The notes below the pieces were generated by a model. The model saw only the letters and a list, made by a program, of their open reading frames with translations. It ran no database searches and had not been told where the DNA came from. The translations under genes and the position numbers were made by a program. A stretch of DNA of 64,000 bases from Cephalotus follicularis (lineage: Eukaryota; Streptophyta; Magnoliopsida; Oxalidales; Cephalotaceae): positions 62,001 through 126,000 of the forward strand of contig BDDD01002052.1 of assembly GCA_001972305.1 (NCBI GenBank), written 5' to 3'. Of the stretch, positions 12,227 to 21,613 are shown piece by piece (positions within the stretch are counted from its first letter, which is position 1; every line of letters starts with the position of its first letter).

Positions 12227-13264
12227 AAATGCAGGCAGTTTGCAGGGTATAATCTTTAATATCCAAATGCTAACTCAATTAATACATGCAATCAAACAGA
12301 AATTAAACATACATGATATTCATAATATATCTTCCAAAAACATGTCATTACCCCTACCTTAAACGCTATCCCAATATCAATTGGGATTGATCTCTCTCTT
12401 TGAGTTTCCGAGCCTTTTCCACCAACCAATCCTTCAATTGCAGCAGAATTAATCTATATCATGCATGCATGAAGGTTCAGTCATCTAAACCAGTAGGTTT
12501 ATCTAATTGTCCAGCTACAAATATTACTCCACAGTAGCTTATCACAAGTTCATTAAACCTCAAAACTATCCTTTTACAACCTCTCCTTCACGTTATTAAA
12601 TAACTTCTAATTCCAACTTAATTCCCAGGTTTAGCCATTTGTTCTAATGTCATAGTAGATATATTATACTATCGTTAATACGTTTAATCCACTAACAACC
12701 TAATATCCAACTAGTGGCTCATAAGTTTCAACCTGTATTGAACCATTTCCCATTTATAACACAATTCAAACTTGTTAACTTTTAATCAAGTTGGTAGAAG
12801 GTGTATCTAACCTTCTCGTAGCTACATTATCATATTAGCAGTGAGTTCGGATTGAGAACTTAACGAGAAAATCCATGCTTCAATTTCCTCTTGAGCTCTA
12901 ATCCTTCAACATGCAAGCTCCATCAATTCTCCAGCAATTCTCCTCTTCTCTCAGTGTTTTCTAACACTCTTACTCTAATCTAGCAGCTTATATAAAGGCT
13001 TAGGAGTCTTAGAATTTGCCAGACTCCATTACTCAGCTCTCTCTCTCTCTTTTCCTTCTCTCTCTCACATGCACCTCTCCTCACCTTTTCTCTTCTGTTT
13101 TTGCAGGTTACAGGTCTGCAAATCTTACAGAAGGAATAGAGGACATGCAAGGCACTCCCCTTGCATGTTATGGCAGCTGGTGACAAGCATCTCACATCCA
13201 TGCCATGATTAGAACACTTGTCATCACTGTCTCTGTGCCTGCCAAACGCCTATTCTGTACCATT

Positions 13265-13328
13265 CAGTCGACTATCTGCTCACGCATCAAACAGTCGACT
13301 GCTCCCCTGTGACAGTCGGTTGTCGATG
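13265..13328. repeat. Second CAGTCGACTG motif cluster in solo LTR B
   Basis: Copies CAGTCGACTA and CAGTCGACTG, then CAGTCGGTTG preceded by CCTGTGA. The same CCTGTGACAG context occurs in element G at about 61554. Confidence 0.7.
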
Positions 13329-13471
13329 GATGCTTTTGGTTATTTTAGGTTCATTTGCTCAATTAAATTAACAACCACAATCCGTATAATAGTTGGACAT
13401 TAAATTCAAGCAAGTGCACATTTTATTCATCAAAAGTACAATGTAGACGGACTGAATTTGTGGTTATTACA

Positions 13472-14340
13472 TCTAGATCATAGATGAAATCAAAGTTAAC
13501 AAAACTCTTATTCAATTTACTATCTTCTCTGGATGTCAAGAAGAAATTCTAAGTCACTCTCAGATCTCTCTGACAATTCCCAGTGCCTCTCACAGGGATT
13601 GGACTGATAATCGACTAGCCAGACCCTTAGGCTTGAACGATGTCAGGCCAAGTACAAAGTATGATATTGCATGATGTAACCAATAGTCGAAGCTTAAGGT
13701 AACTGGCTCATACAATACTTTCCTCTGATGTCTCTTCCAACATCCTCTTGGAAAGATGAATTCCTTGACTAATTGGCAGTAAGCCAAACGTGGAATTCAG
13801 AAGTCCATACTATATCAGCACCCTGCTGATGTACTGGCTTTGGGAAAGTCCAAAGAACCTACTTGATCTATCCTTTTAGATCTTTATTCTCAAAATGTAG
13901 GAAGTCTCTCCCAAATCCTTTTGGAGAAGTTCTTGGTTAATTGTACTAGAACATACCTACAGCATTACCAATGTGTAGAATGTTATCTCTGTATATTACC
14001 AAGAAAGTGATATCTGGGATATCCTATTTCCGGTAGACTTCAGGCATATTATCTTTTTGATGAAATAAACAACAGATGTTTTAGCTACGGGATGCTTGTA
14101 TAAGGTCATACACAAACCTTAGGAGCTTGCACACACTATGTGCTAATGTTCCTTGGACGTACACCTCTCTGGGTTGAGACATTAAGATGTCCTCTTCAAG
14201 ATAATCCTTTTTCAAGGTTATCTTGACATCCATATGCCATTTGTTATATCCATAACGAGGGGCAATAACAAGCATTATCCGAATGGACTTAATCATTACA
14301 ATTTAAAGGTTTTAAACTTTTCCATTAATGCCTATCTTCC
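13472..14340 (-). pseudogene. Reverse transcriptase remnant of element A (C-terminal part)
   Basis: At 14296-14081 on the minus strand an open stretch reads MIKSIRIMLVIAPRYGYNKW, then LEEDILMSQ and IQASRS. This matches the RT of element D (LKSIRIWLAIAAHYDYEIWQ, LEEDIYMSQ, LKQASRS). Below it, shifted in frame, come a badly changed active-site region (IYRDNILHIGNAVGMF where D has YVDGILLIGNDVGML) and text resembling FGLSQSQYIS. Element C inserted just upstream of the MIKSIR block, separating it from the RT N-terminus at 24116-24720. Solo LTR B lies on the other side. Non-functional. Confidence 0.75.
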
Positions 14341-14504
14341 TGTAATAACCGCAATTTCAATTCATGTATTTTGTATCCAACAATGAATAAAATATACCTT
14401 TTGAGATGTTATGTTGGTTACTTTCTTTAATGAATGAAGTTGGAATAGATTTTTTTTTAAAATGAAAGATTAAAGAATTGAATTTTGTTATTAAACCGCA
14501 GACG

Positions 14505-14655
14505 ACTAGATACACACCATCGACGCTTAAGCCGGACACGTGCACAATACGAAGGCGCCAACCGTCGACCTTTAAACGCCCAGCATTGACACTTAGAGGC
14601 GTATAACCGCCGATGCCCAAGGTTAACCGTCGACGCTTTAATCGTGTTCTGGCGT
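14505..14655. repeat. TCGA-motif cluster 1 in 5' LTR of element C
   Basis: Degenerate repeats of a GCGTCGACGC-like motif about every 25-30 bp, for example CCATCGACGCTT, CCGTCGACC, CCGCCGATGCC and CCGTCGACGCTTT. The 3' LTR copy is at 21775-21917, where CCGCCGACGCC is better preserved. Confidence 0.75.
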
Positions 14656-15557
14656 AAAAATAGTTGTCAGTTAGAAGGAAATGGCAGAGCTGGACATGAT
14701 GGGAACCAAGGCACGCATCCTTAGACGTGTGGGCCATGCAAAAGAAACCTTGCCAGCTGTTGATGTGCCAGAATTAAGCTCTTGCATGTCTTCCTTCACC
14801 TGCACACCTGCAATTAAGAAAAAGAACAAAAAGTAAAGAGTGCATGCATGAAGGAGAGAGAAGTGTTCAGTGGCGGATAGGGAAGCTGACAGAATTAAAG
14901 ACACCAACTGGACCTTATATCAACTCTGTGAGATTGAATGTGAGGGCTAGAAAACACTGTGTAATAAGGAACCTTTGGACAGTGGCTGGGATTGCATGTA
15001 GAAGGGACTTGAAGATCAAAGGGGAAAACTTGGAGCACTACTTGAGATTGGTAAGTGATCCGAAATTCTTGATGTTGTTAAGAACGTTAGTAATGTAATA
15101 ACTTAATGTGAACATCAATGCCACTATTAACATGATTATGAAAGATTAAGCATTGAAGAAGAGATAGGATGATGTATTAGCTAGGTTTAGGAAGTTGAAC
15201 TTAGAAGTTAATTGTTAAGCTTCTAGTTTAATTTCTTGAGGATTGATATGGTTATATGACTAGTTTAACATACTGGATTCATACCTAAGGCCCGTAAACA
15301 TGCACTTATGTAGATTAATTCTACAAATTTGGAGGATTGAAGCAAGTGAGGAACATTGGACATAAAGTGAGAGGTCAATCCAATTTGGCCTTGGGATAGC
15401 TTTTGAGGTAGGGGATTTTGACATGTTTTCGAACATATAACATGTATAATATGTTATGATGGTTGACACTTGATTGCATGTCGAATTGGATTGAGTTTAG
15501 ATTGAATTTGTGCATCCCCTGTTTTGAAAATACTCCTAGAATTCGTATAAAACACAG

Positions 15558-15702
15558 AAGCGTCGAAGCTTACACGTGACAGTCGATGCTTTGGAACAAA
15601 AATAGCATAGTTAAGGCTTAGAATATAGAAGCCGAAGTGTTAGTGTCGACGCCTAGCCATTGACCATCGACACTTACCAGGCAACTATCGACGCTTTAGA
15701 AA
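15558..15702. repeat. TCGA-motif cluster 2 in 5' LTR of element C
   Basis: Motifs GCGTCGAAGCTT, CAGTCGATGCTT, GTGTCGACGCC, CCATCGACAC and CTATCGACGCTTT. The paired copy in the 3' LTR is at 22831-22971. Confidence 0.75.
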
Positions 15703-16430
15703 AGTAGGTGTAGAAATGCATAAATTAATCGATTGAACTGTTTGTGGTTGCAAATATCCCTGATATGTTATATTGTAACTACTATTACTGTTATTGGGTA
15801 AAATTTCTACTGTTATGAATACATATTCAAGAATTTTACAAACCTAATGCTTAAAGCATAAACAATGATTTGTATACGGTTTTCTAATAGAAAATCTTAT
15901 TATCATACCAACTGTTATTTTCCCTCTTAATAGAGGCACTATTACTGTTTTGTTCTCCAATTGAGAACCACTATTGAATTGATATCGTTTTACTCTAATG
16001 AGATGTACGATAAATGAATTGTTATATGTTTCTAAAGAAAACAACTTTTATATTGCATATTGCTGATATATGTAATATTATTATTGAAATGCTTGAATTG
16101 TTTGTCTATGCTTATTACCGTAGTCGAGTGATGGAGGATGTCACTGGCTACGGAAGTGATCCTGGGGGCCAGGAGTTGGCAGAGTATCACCCAAACTTGT
16201 CTGCATTGCAGAGCTTATTTGTTAAACTACCCACCAACGCCGGAAGTAAATGTTACCTGTTCTATCATCTTCGGAGCGTAGGGTGATAGTTAGGTGGTGC
16301 GCAGTCGGAGCTAGGAGATAGCAGCATGTGACATAAAAACCAGGATGAATTGATTGTACCCTTGTGCGGTATTCTTGCATTTATACTGTCTATGGCCACT
16401 TGGCATGATTGCGCATATATTGAAACATCG

Positions 16431-16436
<6 letters not shown>

Positions 16437-16461
<25 letters not shown>

Positions 16462-16462
16462 T
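16437..16462. repeat. (AT)13 microsatellite in 5' LTR only
   Basis: An uninterrupted AT run. The 3' LTR lacks the run and about 60 bp around it (near 23688), so one LTR has changed length since insertion. Confidence 0.9.
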
Positions 16463-16527
16463 GCCTTTTCATTATCTGTCATGAATATTTACATTTATAG
16501 ATTCTTCTACATGCTTTATCTACCTAC

Positions 16528-16552
16528 TTAGCCAAGTGAGGACAACGGCTAA
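16528..16552 (+). other. Conserved LTR inverted repeat TTAGCC-13 nt-GGCTAA (element C, 5' LTR)
   Basis: Same geometry as in solo LTRs B and F. The spacer here is AAGTGAGGACAAC. The 3' LTR copy lies at 23753-23777. Confidence 0.6.
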
Positions 16553-16892
16553 CCCCTGTAATTTAAGATTAAGCGAAGACTTGGAGATTGTTGCTGAAGC
16601 TTGGAGAGCTTCTGTTATTCTTCTTAAGGTTGTTATCTTCTTATGATGTTGTATTGTAATTGTAACGAAGGATCACATCCCGTAATGTGGTATTTCCTTA
16701 TGTAAGGATAATTGTTGGTTTTACCAGCACGTAGTATGGGATGCGTGCGGATGACTTGTATTTATATTACAGCTTATCGAATGCTTCTGCAAATTTATTT
16801 ATGAATTGTTGCTGGAATATTTCTATGCTTATTTCTGATATCGCCATGTATGCTTGTCCATTGTAATTCCGGAAAAACGGGGTGTGACAGCA

Positions 16893-16904
16893 TGGTATCA
16901 GATC
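16893..16904 (+). other. Primer binding site of element C
   Basis: TGGTATCAGATC, three bases after the LTR end, matches initiator tRNA-Met except for G-to-T at the eleventh position. Confidence 0.85.
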
Positions 16905-16993
16905 ATATTCCATATATGTTAAGCTGGGATAAGTTTCTTGGAAATTAAGTGAATTGTTTCCTAATGATTATGTCATTTCATATAGGAAACTGA

Positions 16994-18052
16994 ATGGATC
17001 TCCGAAGAGGAAGAAGAGGAAGGCGTAGAGCCGACGAAGGTGTCAATGCACCGCCAGTACCTGGAAATGACCCGGCAATGAATGAAGGAGTTAATGTTCC
17101 CCCAGTGTATGACGAGAGGAGTCACTTTGACCGCATGGCTGATCTCTTTCAACAGCAGATACAAGCGAACGCGGCCAACATGGAACAGATTCGGGAAATG
17201 TATGAGGCTAACCGTACATATCAGCAAGCACCCGATGCTTGTCATGCTGGTGGTTTTGGCAGAGATTTGGAGCGGTTCATGTGACAGAATCCTCCGACTT
17301 TCAATGGTGAGCTGAATGCGACTGTAGCCGAACGATGGATTAAGGACCTAGAGAAGATATTTGCTGTTCTTGAATGCACCGATGAACATAAACTTAATTT
17401 TGTTGTATACCGCTTGTGAGGCAAAGCGACTTGCTGGTGGGAAAGGACTGAAGCAAAATGGGAAGCCCGTGGACTTGACAGGACTTGGGACAGATTTCAG
17501 TCCGAGTTTCTTGAGGCTTATGTACCACAAATTGAGCGTGACCGATGGGAGACTGAACTGATGGAGTTACGTCAAGGAGAGATGACGGTTGCTCAGTACC
17601 AGACTAGATTTATGGAGCTAGCGAGGCATACACCTTATCTTGTGGATGGTGAGTCACGGATGGTACGTAGTTTCCTGAAAGGCCTTCGACCAGATATCAG
17701 ATCTAAATTGCTGATGTTGCAGCTGACCACTTTTGTTGATGTTGCTGAGAGAGCGATGATTCTGGAGGCTGACGTAAATGAGAGAAGGGCAGAACGGACA
17801 ATCGAGGGCCGTACAGTCACAGGGGCAGGGAAGCAATAATCCTGCTAAGTCAACCAGATCTGACAAGCGAGGTCAAGGAGGTTCTCGACGCAGAAATTCA
17901 CAGTCAAGGACTCCGAGCCAAAACAGTCAACAGAATGCGGGTGGATGTACTTTTTACGGTCGTCAGAACCATGATGAGACCGAGTGTTGGAAGAAGATGG
18001 GGAAATGCTTGAGGTGTGGTTCACAGGATCACTTTAGTGTAGTTGCCCAAAG
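16994..18052 (+). pseudogene. gag polyprotein of element C (broken)
   Basis: The ATG at 16994 begins MDLRRGRRGRRRADEG, the basic N-terminus usual in Tekay gag. A capsid (Retrotrans_gag) domain follows at about 17285-17760, with NPPTFNGELNATVAERWI, WDRFQSEFLEAYVP and FLKGLRPDIRSKL. A Gln/Arg/Ser-rich linker and two CCHC-type zinc knuckles lie at about 17946-18050. Breaks: TGA at 17282-17284 and 17417-17419 (both look like CGA to TGA), a frameshift near 17780-17836, and another near 18045. In the first knuckle (CTFYGRQNHDETEC) the second Cys is Tyr. Gag would form the virus-like particle and bind the RNA. This copy cannot. Confidence 0.85.
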
Positions 18053-18904
18053 ATGAGGGATCAAGCACGCGGCCAACAGGGAAGTGCTGGTGCTAGTGGT
18101 AGTGTTGCGGCGGCTCAACCGCGGAGAGACACCAGAAAGGAGATTGTAAAAGGTAGGGTCTACACCTTATCTAAAGATGATATGCCAAAATCTACTACTG
18201 TTGTGGGAGGTACTATTTACATATCTGGTCAATTAGCTCATGTATTGATTGACCCTGGTGCGATGCATTCATTCATTGCATCTGAATTTGCTCACAATTT
18301 GCATTGTATTACTACTAGACTACCTTATGTATTGGAAGTGAGTACTCCTGCGGGTACTTGTCTTCTATCTGATACTGTTCTGAAAGATTGTGAGATCGTG
18401 GTAGCTGGAATTGAATTATCTGCTGACCTGATAGTGTTACCTATCCGGGATTTTGATATAATCTTGGGGATGGACTGGCTGTATGGTCATCATGCTTGTG
18501 TTGACTGCTACAACAAGATGATGACATTTTATCTGCAAGATGGGACTGTGTGCAAGTTTATCGGAGAGAAAAATGTTACTGCTCCGATCATTTCCTATAC
18601 TCGAGCACAGAAATATCTCAAGCAAGGATGTGAGGGCTATTTGGCGTATGTGATTGATCATATGAAAGGTACGCCTAGTATTGAACAAGTGCCTGTTGTA
18701 TGTGATTTTCCTGATGTGTTTCCAGATGAACTCACTTCGTTGCCACCGGGGAGAGATATCAAGTTCAGTATTGAATTATTTCCTGGAACTGCTCCTATAT
18801 CCAGAGTACCGTACCGAATGTCTCCTGCCGAACTGAAGGAGTTGAAAGTTCAATTGCAGGATTATCTTGACAAGGGCTTTATCAGACCGAGTGTGTCACC
18901 ATAG
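18053..18904 (+). pseudogene. Protease and start of RT, element C
   Basis: 283 open codons. An aspartic protease of retropepsin fold covers about residues 55-165, with active-site text LIDPGAMHSF (Asp at 18251-18253) and the second-half signature ILGMDWLYGHHACVDC. The linker leads to the RT N-terminus (FPDVFPDELTSLPPGRDI, VPYRMSPAELKELK, YLDKGFIRPSVSP). The frame ends at TAG 18902-18904, where Ty3 RTs normally have Trp-Gly-Ala-Pro (SPWGAP), so this looks like TGG to TAG. The protease would cut the polyprotein. The frame reads on into RT beyond the stop. The called start is only the first Met of the open segment, as the true product would be a gag-pol fusion. Confidence 0.85.
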
Positions 18905-19384
18905 GGAGCACCGGTTCTGTTTCTGAAAAAGAAGGATGGATCGATGCGGCTATGCATTGATTACAGGCTGCTTAATCAAGTGACGGTGAAGAACAAGTAT
19001 CCTCTGCCACATATTGAGGAGTTGTTCGACCAATTGCAAGGCTCAACTGTGTTCTCCAAACTTGACCTAAGAACAGGCTATCATCAGTTAAGGATAAGAG
19101 AGGGTGATGTGGAGAAAATCGCATTTCGAACCAGATATGGGCACTATGAATTTCTGATATTGCCGTTTGGTTTGACAAATGCTCCTACAGCCTTTATGTG
19201 TCTGATGAACAGAGTGTTCCAACCTTACCTGGACCAGTTTGTCGTTATATTCCTAGATGACATCCTGATCTACTCAAAGAGCGTTGAAGAACACATGCAG
19301 CATTTGAGAATTGTAATGCAGACACTACAGAAGGAACAGTTGTACGCCAAATTGAGCAAGTGTGAATTTTGGCTGGATCTGTGA
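18905..19384 (+). pseudogene. Reverse transcriptase core, element C
   Basis: Continues the [22 protein letters not shown], then [52 protein letters not shown] and the catalytic FLDD box at 19250-19261, all in the expected order. The palm and fingers motifs are intact. Near 19377 one base is missing (GATCTGTG where the family codes Asp-Ser-Val), which shifts the frame and ends it at TGA just after FWLDL. RT would copy the element RNA into DNA inside the particle. Confidence 0.88.
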
Positions 19385-20109
19385 CTTTCCTAGGTCACAT
19401 TGTGTCGAGTGAAGGATTATCTATGGATCCTTCAAAGATTGAAAGTATTGTTGATTGGCCCCAACCGAGGAACGTTACGGAGGTTCGTAGTTTCTTGGGA
19501 TTGGCTGGATATTATCAAAGATTCATCAAGGGACTTTCGAAACTTGCTACACCACTGATACAGTTGACTCAGAAGAAGTCCAGTTTCGTGTGGGATGATT
19601 CTTGTGAGTCAAGTTTCCAAGAGTTCAAGAGTCGGTTGATTTCGGCTCCAGTGTTGGCATTAGCGGAGGGTAATGAGGGTTTTACTGTCTATACAGATGC
19701 TTCGGGAAAAGTATTGGGATGCGTTCTTATGCAACATGGTAGGGTGATTGCATACGAATCGAGGAAGTTAAAGTCGTACGAGGAAAATTATCCCTCACAC
19801 GATCTTCAGTTGGCAGCCATAGTGTTTGCTTTACAGAAATGGAGGCACTACCTCTATGGTGCATAGTTTGAGATCTTTACTGACCATAAAAGTTTGAAAT
19901 ATTTGTTTTCCCAGAAGGAGATCAACATGAGACAGAGGCGATGGGTGGAATTCTTTCATGACTATAACTGCAATATTCAATACCATCCGGGAAAGGCGAA
20001 TGTAGTGGCTGATGCGCTGAGTCGCAAGGCAATGATTGCTGGAGCAATGGTTTCACAGTGGAAGCTAGTAGAGGAATTTCAGAGATGGAATCCGTTCATG
20101 GTTTCCTGA
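19369..20109 (+). pseudogene. RT thumb/connection and RNase H, element C
   Basis: After the frameshift the text continues [20 protein letters not shown] and [17 protein letters not shown] (RT end), then RNase [14 protein letters not shown] (first catalytic Asp), [16 protein letters not shown] and [11 protein letters not shown]. The family usually has HDLELAA, and here the catalytic Glu is Gln (CAG, 19807-19809), which should disable the nuclease. TAG at 19864-19866 breaks the frame before [13 protein letters not shown] tether region ([19 protein letters not shown]) follows. RNase H removes the RNA strand during reverse transcription. Confidence 0.85.
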
Positions 20110-21363
20110 GGAGTTATTGTGGCCAGTATAAAAGCACAACCGGAACTTCTGGAACGTATTCTGACTGCTCAGTACAGTGACCCTGAGTTGTGGAGTATTC
20201 GTGAGAACCTAGACACTAATTCTGAGTTCTCCATTCATACTGATGGCATACTGAGGTTCTGGAGGAGGATATGTGTTCTGAATGATGAGAGCATCAAGAA
20301 TGAGCTACTGTAACAAGCTCACAAATCGAGATACAGTGTTCACCCAGGGAGTTCCAAGATGTGGCACGACCTGAAAAAGAACTACCGGTGGAGTGGTATG
20401 AAACGGGAAATTGCTGATTATGTAGCAAGATGTTTGACCTATCAGTGAGTGAAGGCTGAACATCAGAAACCTGCGGGACTGCTACAATAGCTACCAGTGG
20501 TTGAATGGAAATGGGAGCATGTGACCATGGACTTCGTATCAGGATTGCCGAGGTCACGAAATCAGCATGAAGCAGTGTGGGTTGTGGTGGATAGACTCAC
20601 TAAGTCTGCTCACTTTCTTTCGATGAACATGACGTATTCTATCGAGAAGCTTGCTCGATTGTATATCCGGGAGATAGTGAGATTTCATGGAGTGCCGGTC
20701 AGTATTGTCTGCGACCGAGATGCTAGATTTACTTCAAGGTTCTGGAAGAAGTTCCAAACAACAATGGGAACATCCTTGAACTTTAGCACTGCATTTCACC
20801 CACAGACTGATGGACAGTCCGAGCCTACTATCCAGACTCTGGAGGATATGTTGCGGGCTTGTATGATGTATTTTGCTGGGACTTGGGAGGATCATCTGGC
20901 ACTGATTGAGTTTTCTTACAACAATAGTTTTCACACTAGCATTGGGATGGCTCCCTATGATGCCTTGTACGGAAGAAAATACAGATCGCCTATTTGCTGG
21001 GACGAGGTAGGTGAGAGACAAGTGCTTGGACTGGACTTGGTGCAATAGCCCGCTGATAAAGTGGAGATGATCAAGAAGAGACTGCTAGCTGCACAAAGTC
21101 GGCAAAAGAGTTACGCCGATTGCAAGAGAGGAAGCTAGAATTCGAGAAGGGGGATCATGTTTTCCTGAAGATCTCGCCTTCGAAGGGGATATACAGTTTT
21201 GGCCTCAAAGGGAAGTTGGCTCTAGGTATATTGGACCTTACGAGATACTGGAGAGAGTGGGGGAGGTAGCATACCAGATTGCACTACCGCCTAGTTTGTC
21301 AGACGTGCATAACGTATTTCATGTCTCCATCTACGGAAATACGTACCGGACCCATCTCACATT
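20110..21363 (+). pseudogene. Integrase, element C
   Basis: The zinc-binding N-terminus spans about 20270-20450 (AHKSRYSVHPGSSKMW, then ARCLTYQ). The family has CLTCQ, so a zinc-binding Cys is Tyr. The catalytic core spans 20497-21048: VTMDFVSGLP (Asp), IVCDRDARFTSRFW (Asp) and FHPQTDGQSEPTIQT (Glu, with Pro where Arg is usual). Stops at 20311-20313 (CAA to TAA), 20446-20448 (CGA to TGA), 20488-20490 and 21046-21048 (CAG to TAG) interrupt it. Beyond 21048 the C-terminal part (KGDHVFLKISP, PPSLSDVHNVFHVS) is visible only across frame changes. It would insert element DNA into the genome. Confidence 0.85.
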
Positions 21364-21567
21364 TTGAGCTACGACCCTGGATTCATTAGTCCAAGATTGA
21401 CATATGAGGAAAGCCCGACAAGGATTATGGATCGAATGGAAAATGTATTAAGGAACAAGCCCATCCCTATGGTCAAAGTGCTATGGCGTTTTCACAGAGC
21501 GGAGCAAGCTACGTGGGAGCGTGAGGACGAAATGAGGGAGACATTTCCCCACTTAATCGAAATGTAA
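21364..21567 (+). pseudogene. Chromodomain-like C-terminus of integrase, element C
   Basis: Reads SYDPGFISPRLTYEESP, then IMDRMENVLRNKPIPMVKVL and WRFHRAEQATWEREDEMRET, ending at TAA 21565-21567. This is the divergent chromodomain (group II) at the end of plant Tekay/Del integrases, thought to direct insertion to marked heterochromatin. It is open for 67 codons but cut off from the catalytic core by frame changes. Its presence supports the chromovirus assignment and fits the heterochromatic setting. Confidence 0.8.
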
Positions 21568-21600
21568 TGTAAGGGCTAAATTCGAGGATGAATTTTCTTT

Positions 21601-21613
21601 AAGGAGGGGGGAA
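21601..21613 (+). other. Polypurine tract of element C
   Basis: AAGGAGGGGGGAA directly before the 3' LTR start TGTAATAACC. Confidence 0.9.

Larger units (their letters stand above)
11350..13471 (-). mobile_element. Solo LTR B (Ty3, Tekay-like), inserted in element A
   Basis: Plus-strand text starts TGTCACACCCC and ends GGTTATTACA, so the LTR (TGTAATAACC to GGGGTGTGACA) is on the minus strand. It is flanked by TCTAG at 11345-11349 and 13472-13476. There is no internal region, polypurine tract or primer site. It shares blocks with the LTRs of element C, including TTAGCC-13 nt-GGCTAA (11695-11719), ACAAGTCATTCGCACGCA and GCGGAAGCATTC, so it is a relative of C of about 2.12 kb. A solo LTR of this kind usually arises by recombination between two LTRs of one element. 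Confidence 0.9.
14341..16889 (+). repeat. 5' LTR of element C
   Basis: 2549 bp, starting TGTAATAACC and ending GGGGTGTGACA. It contains two TCGA-motif clusters (14505-14655 and 15558-15702), an AT run at 16437-16462 and the TTAGCC/GGCTAA inverted repeat at 16528-16552. Small open frames inside (66-126 codons) occur in LTR sequence with no domain and are not called. Confidence 0.93.
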
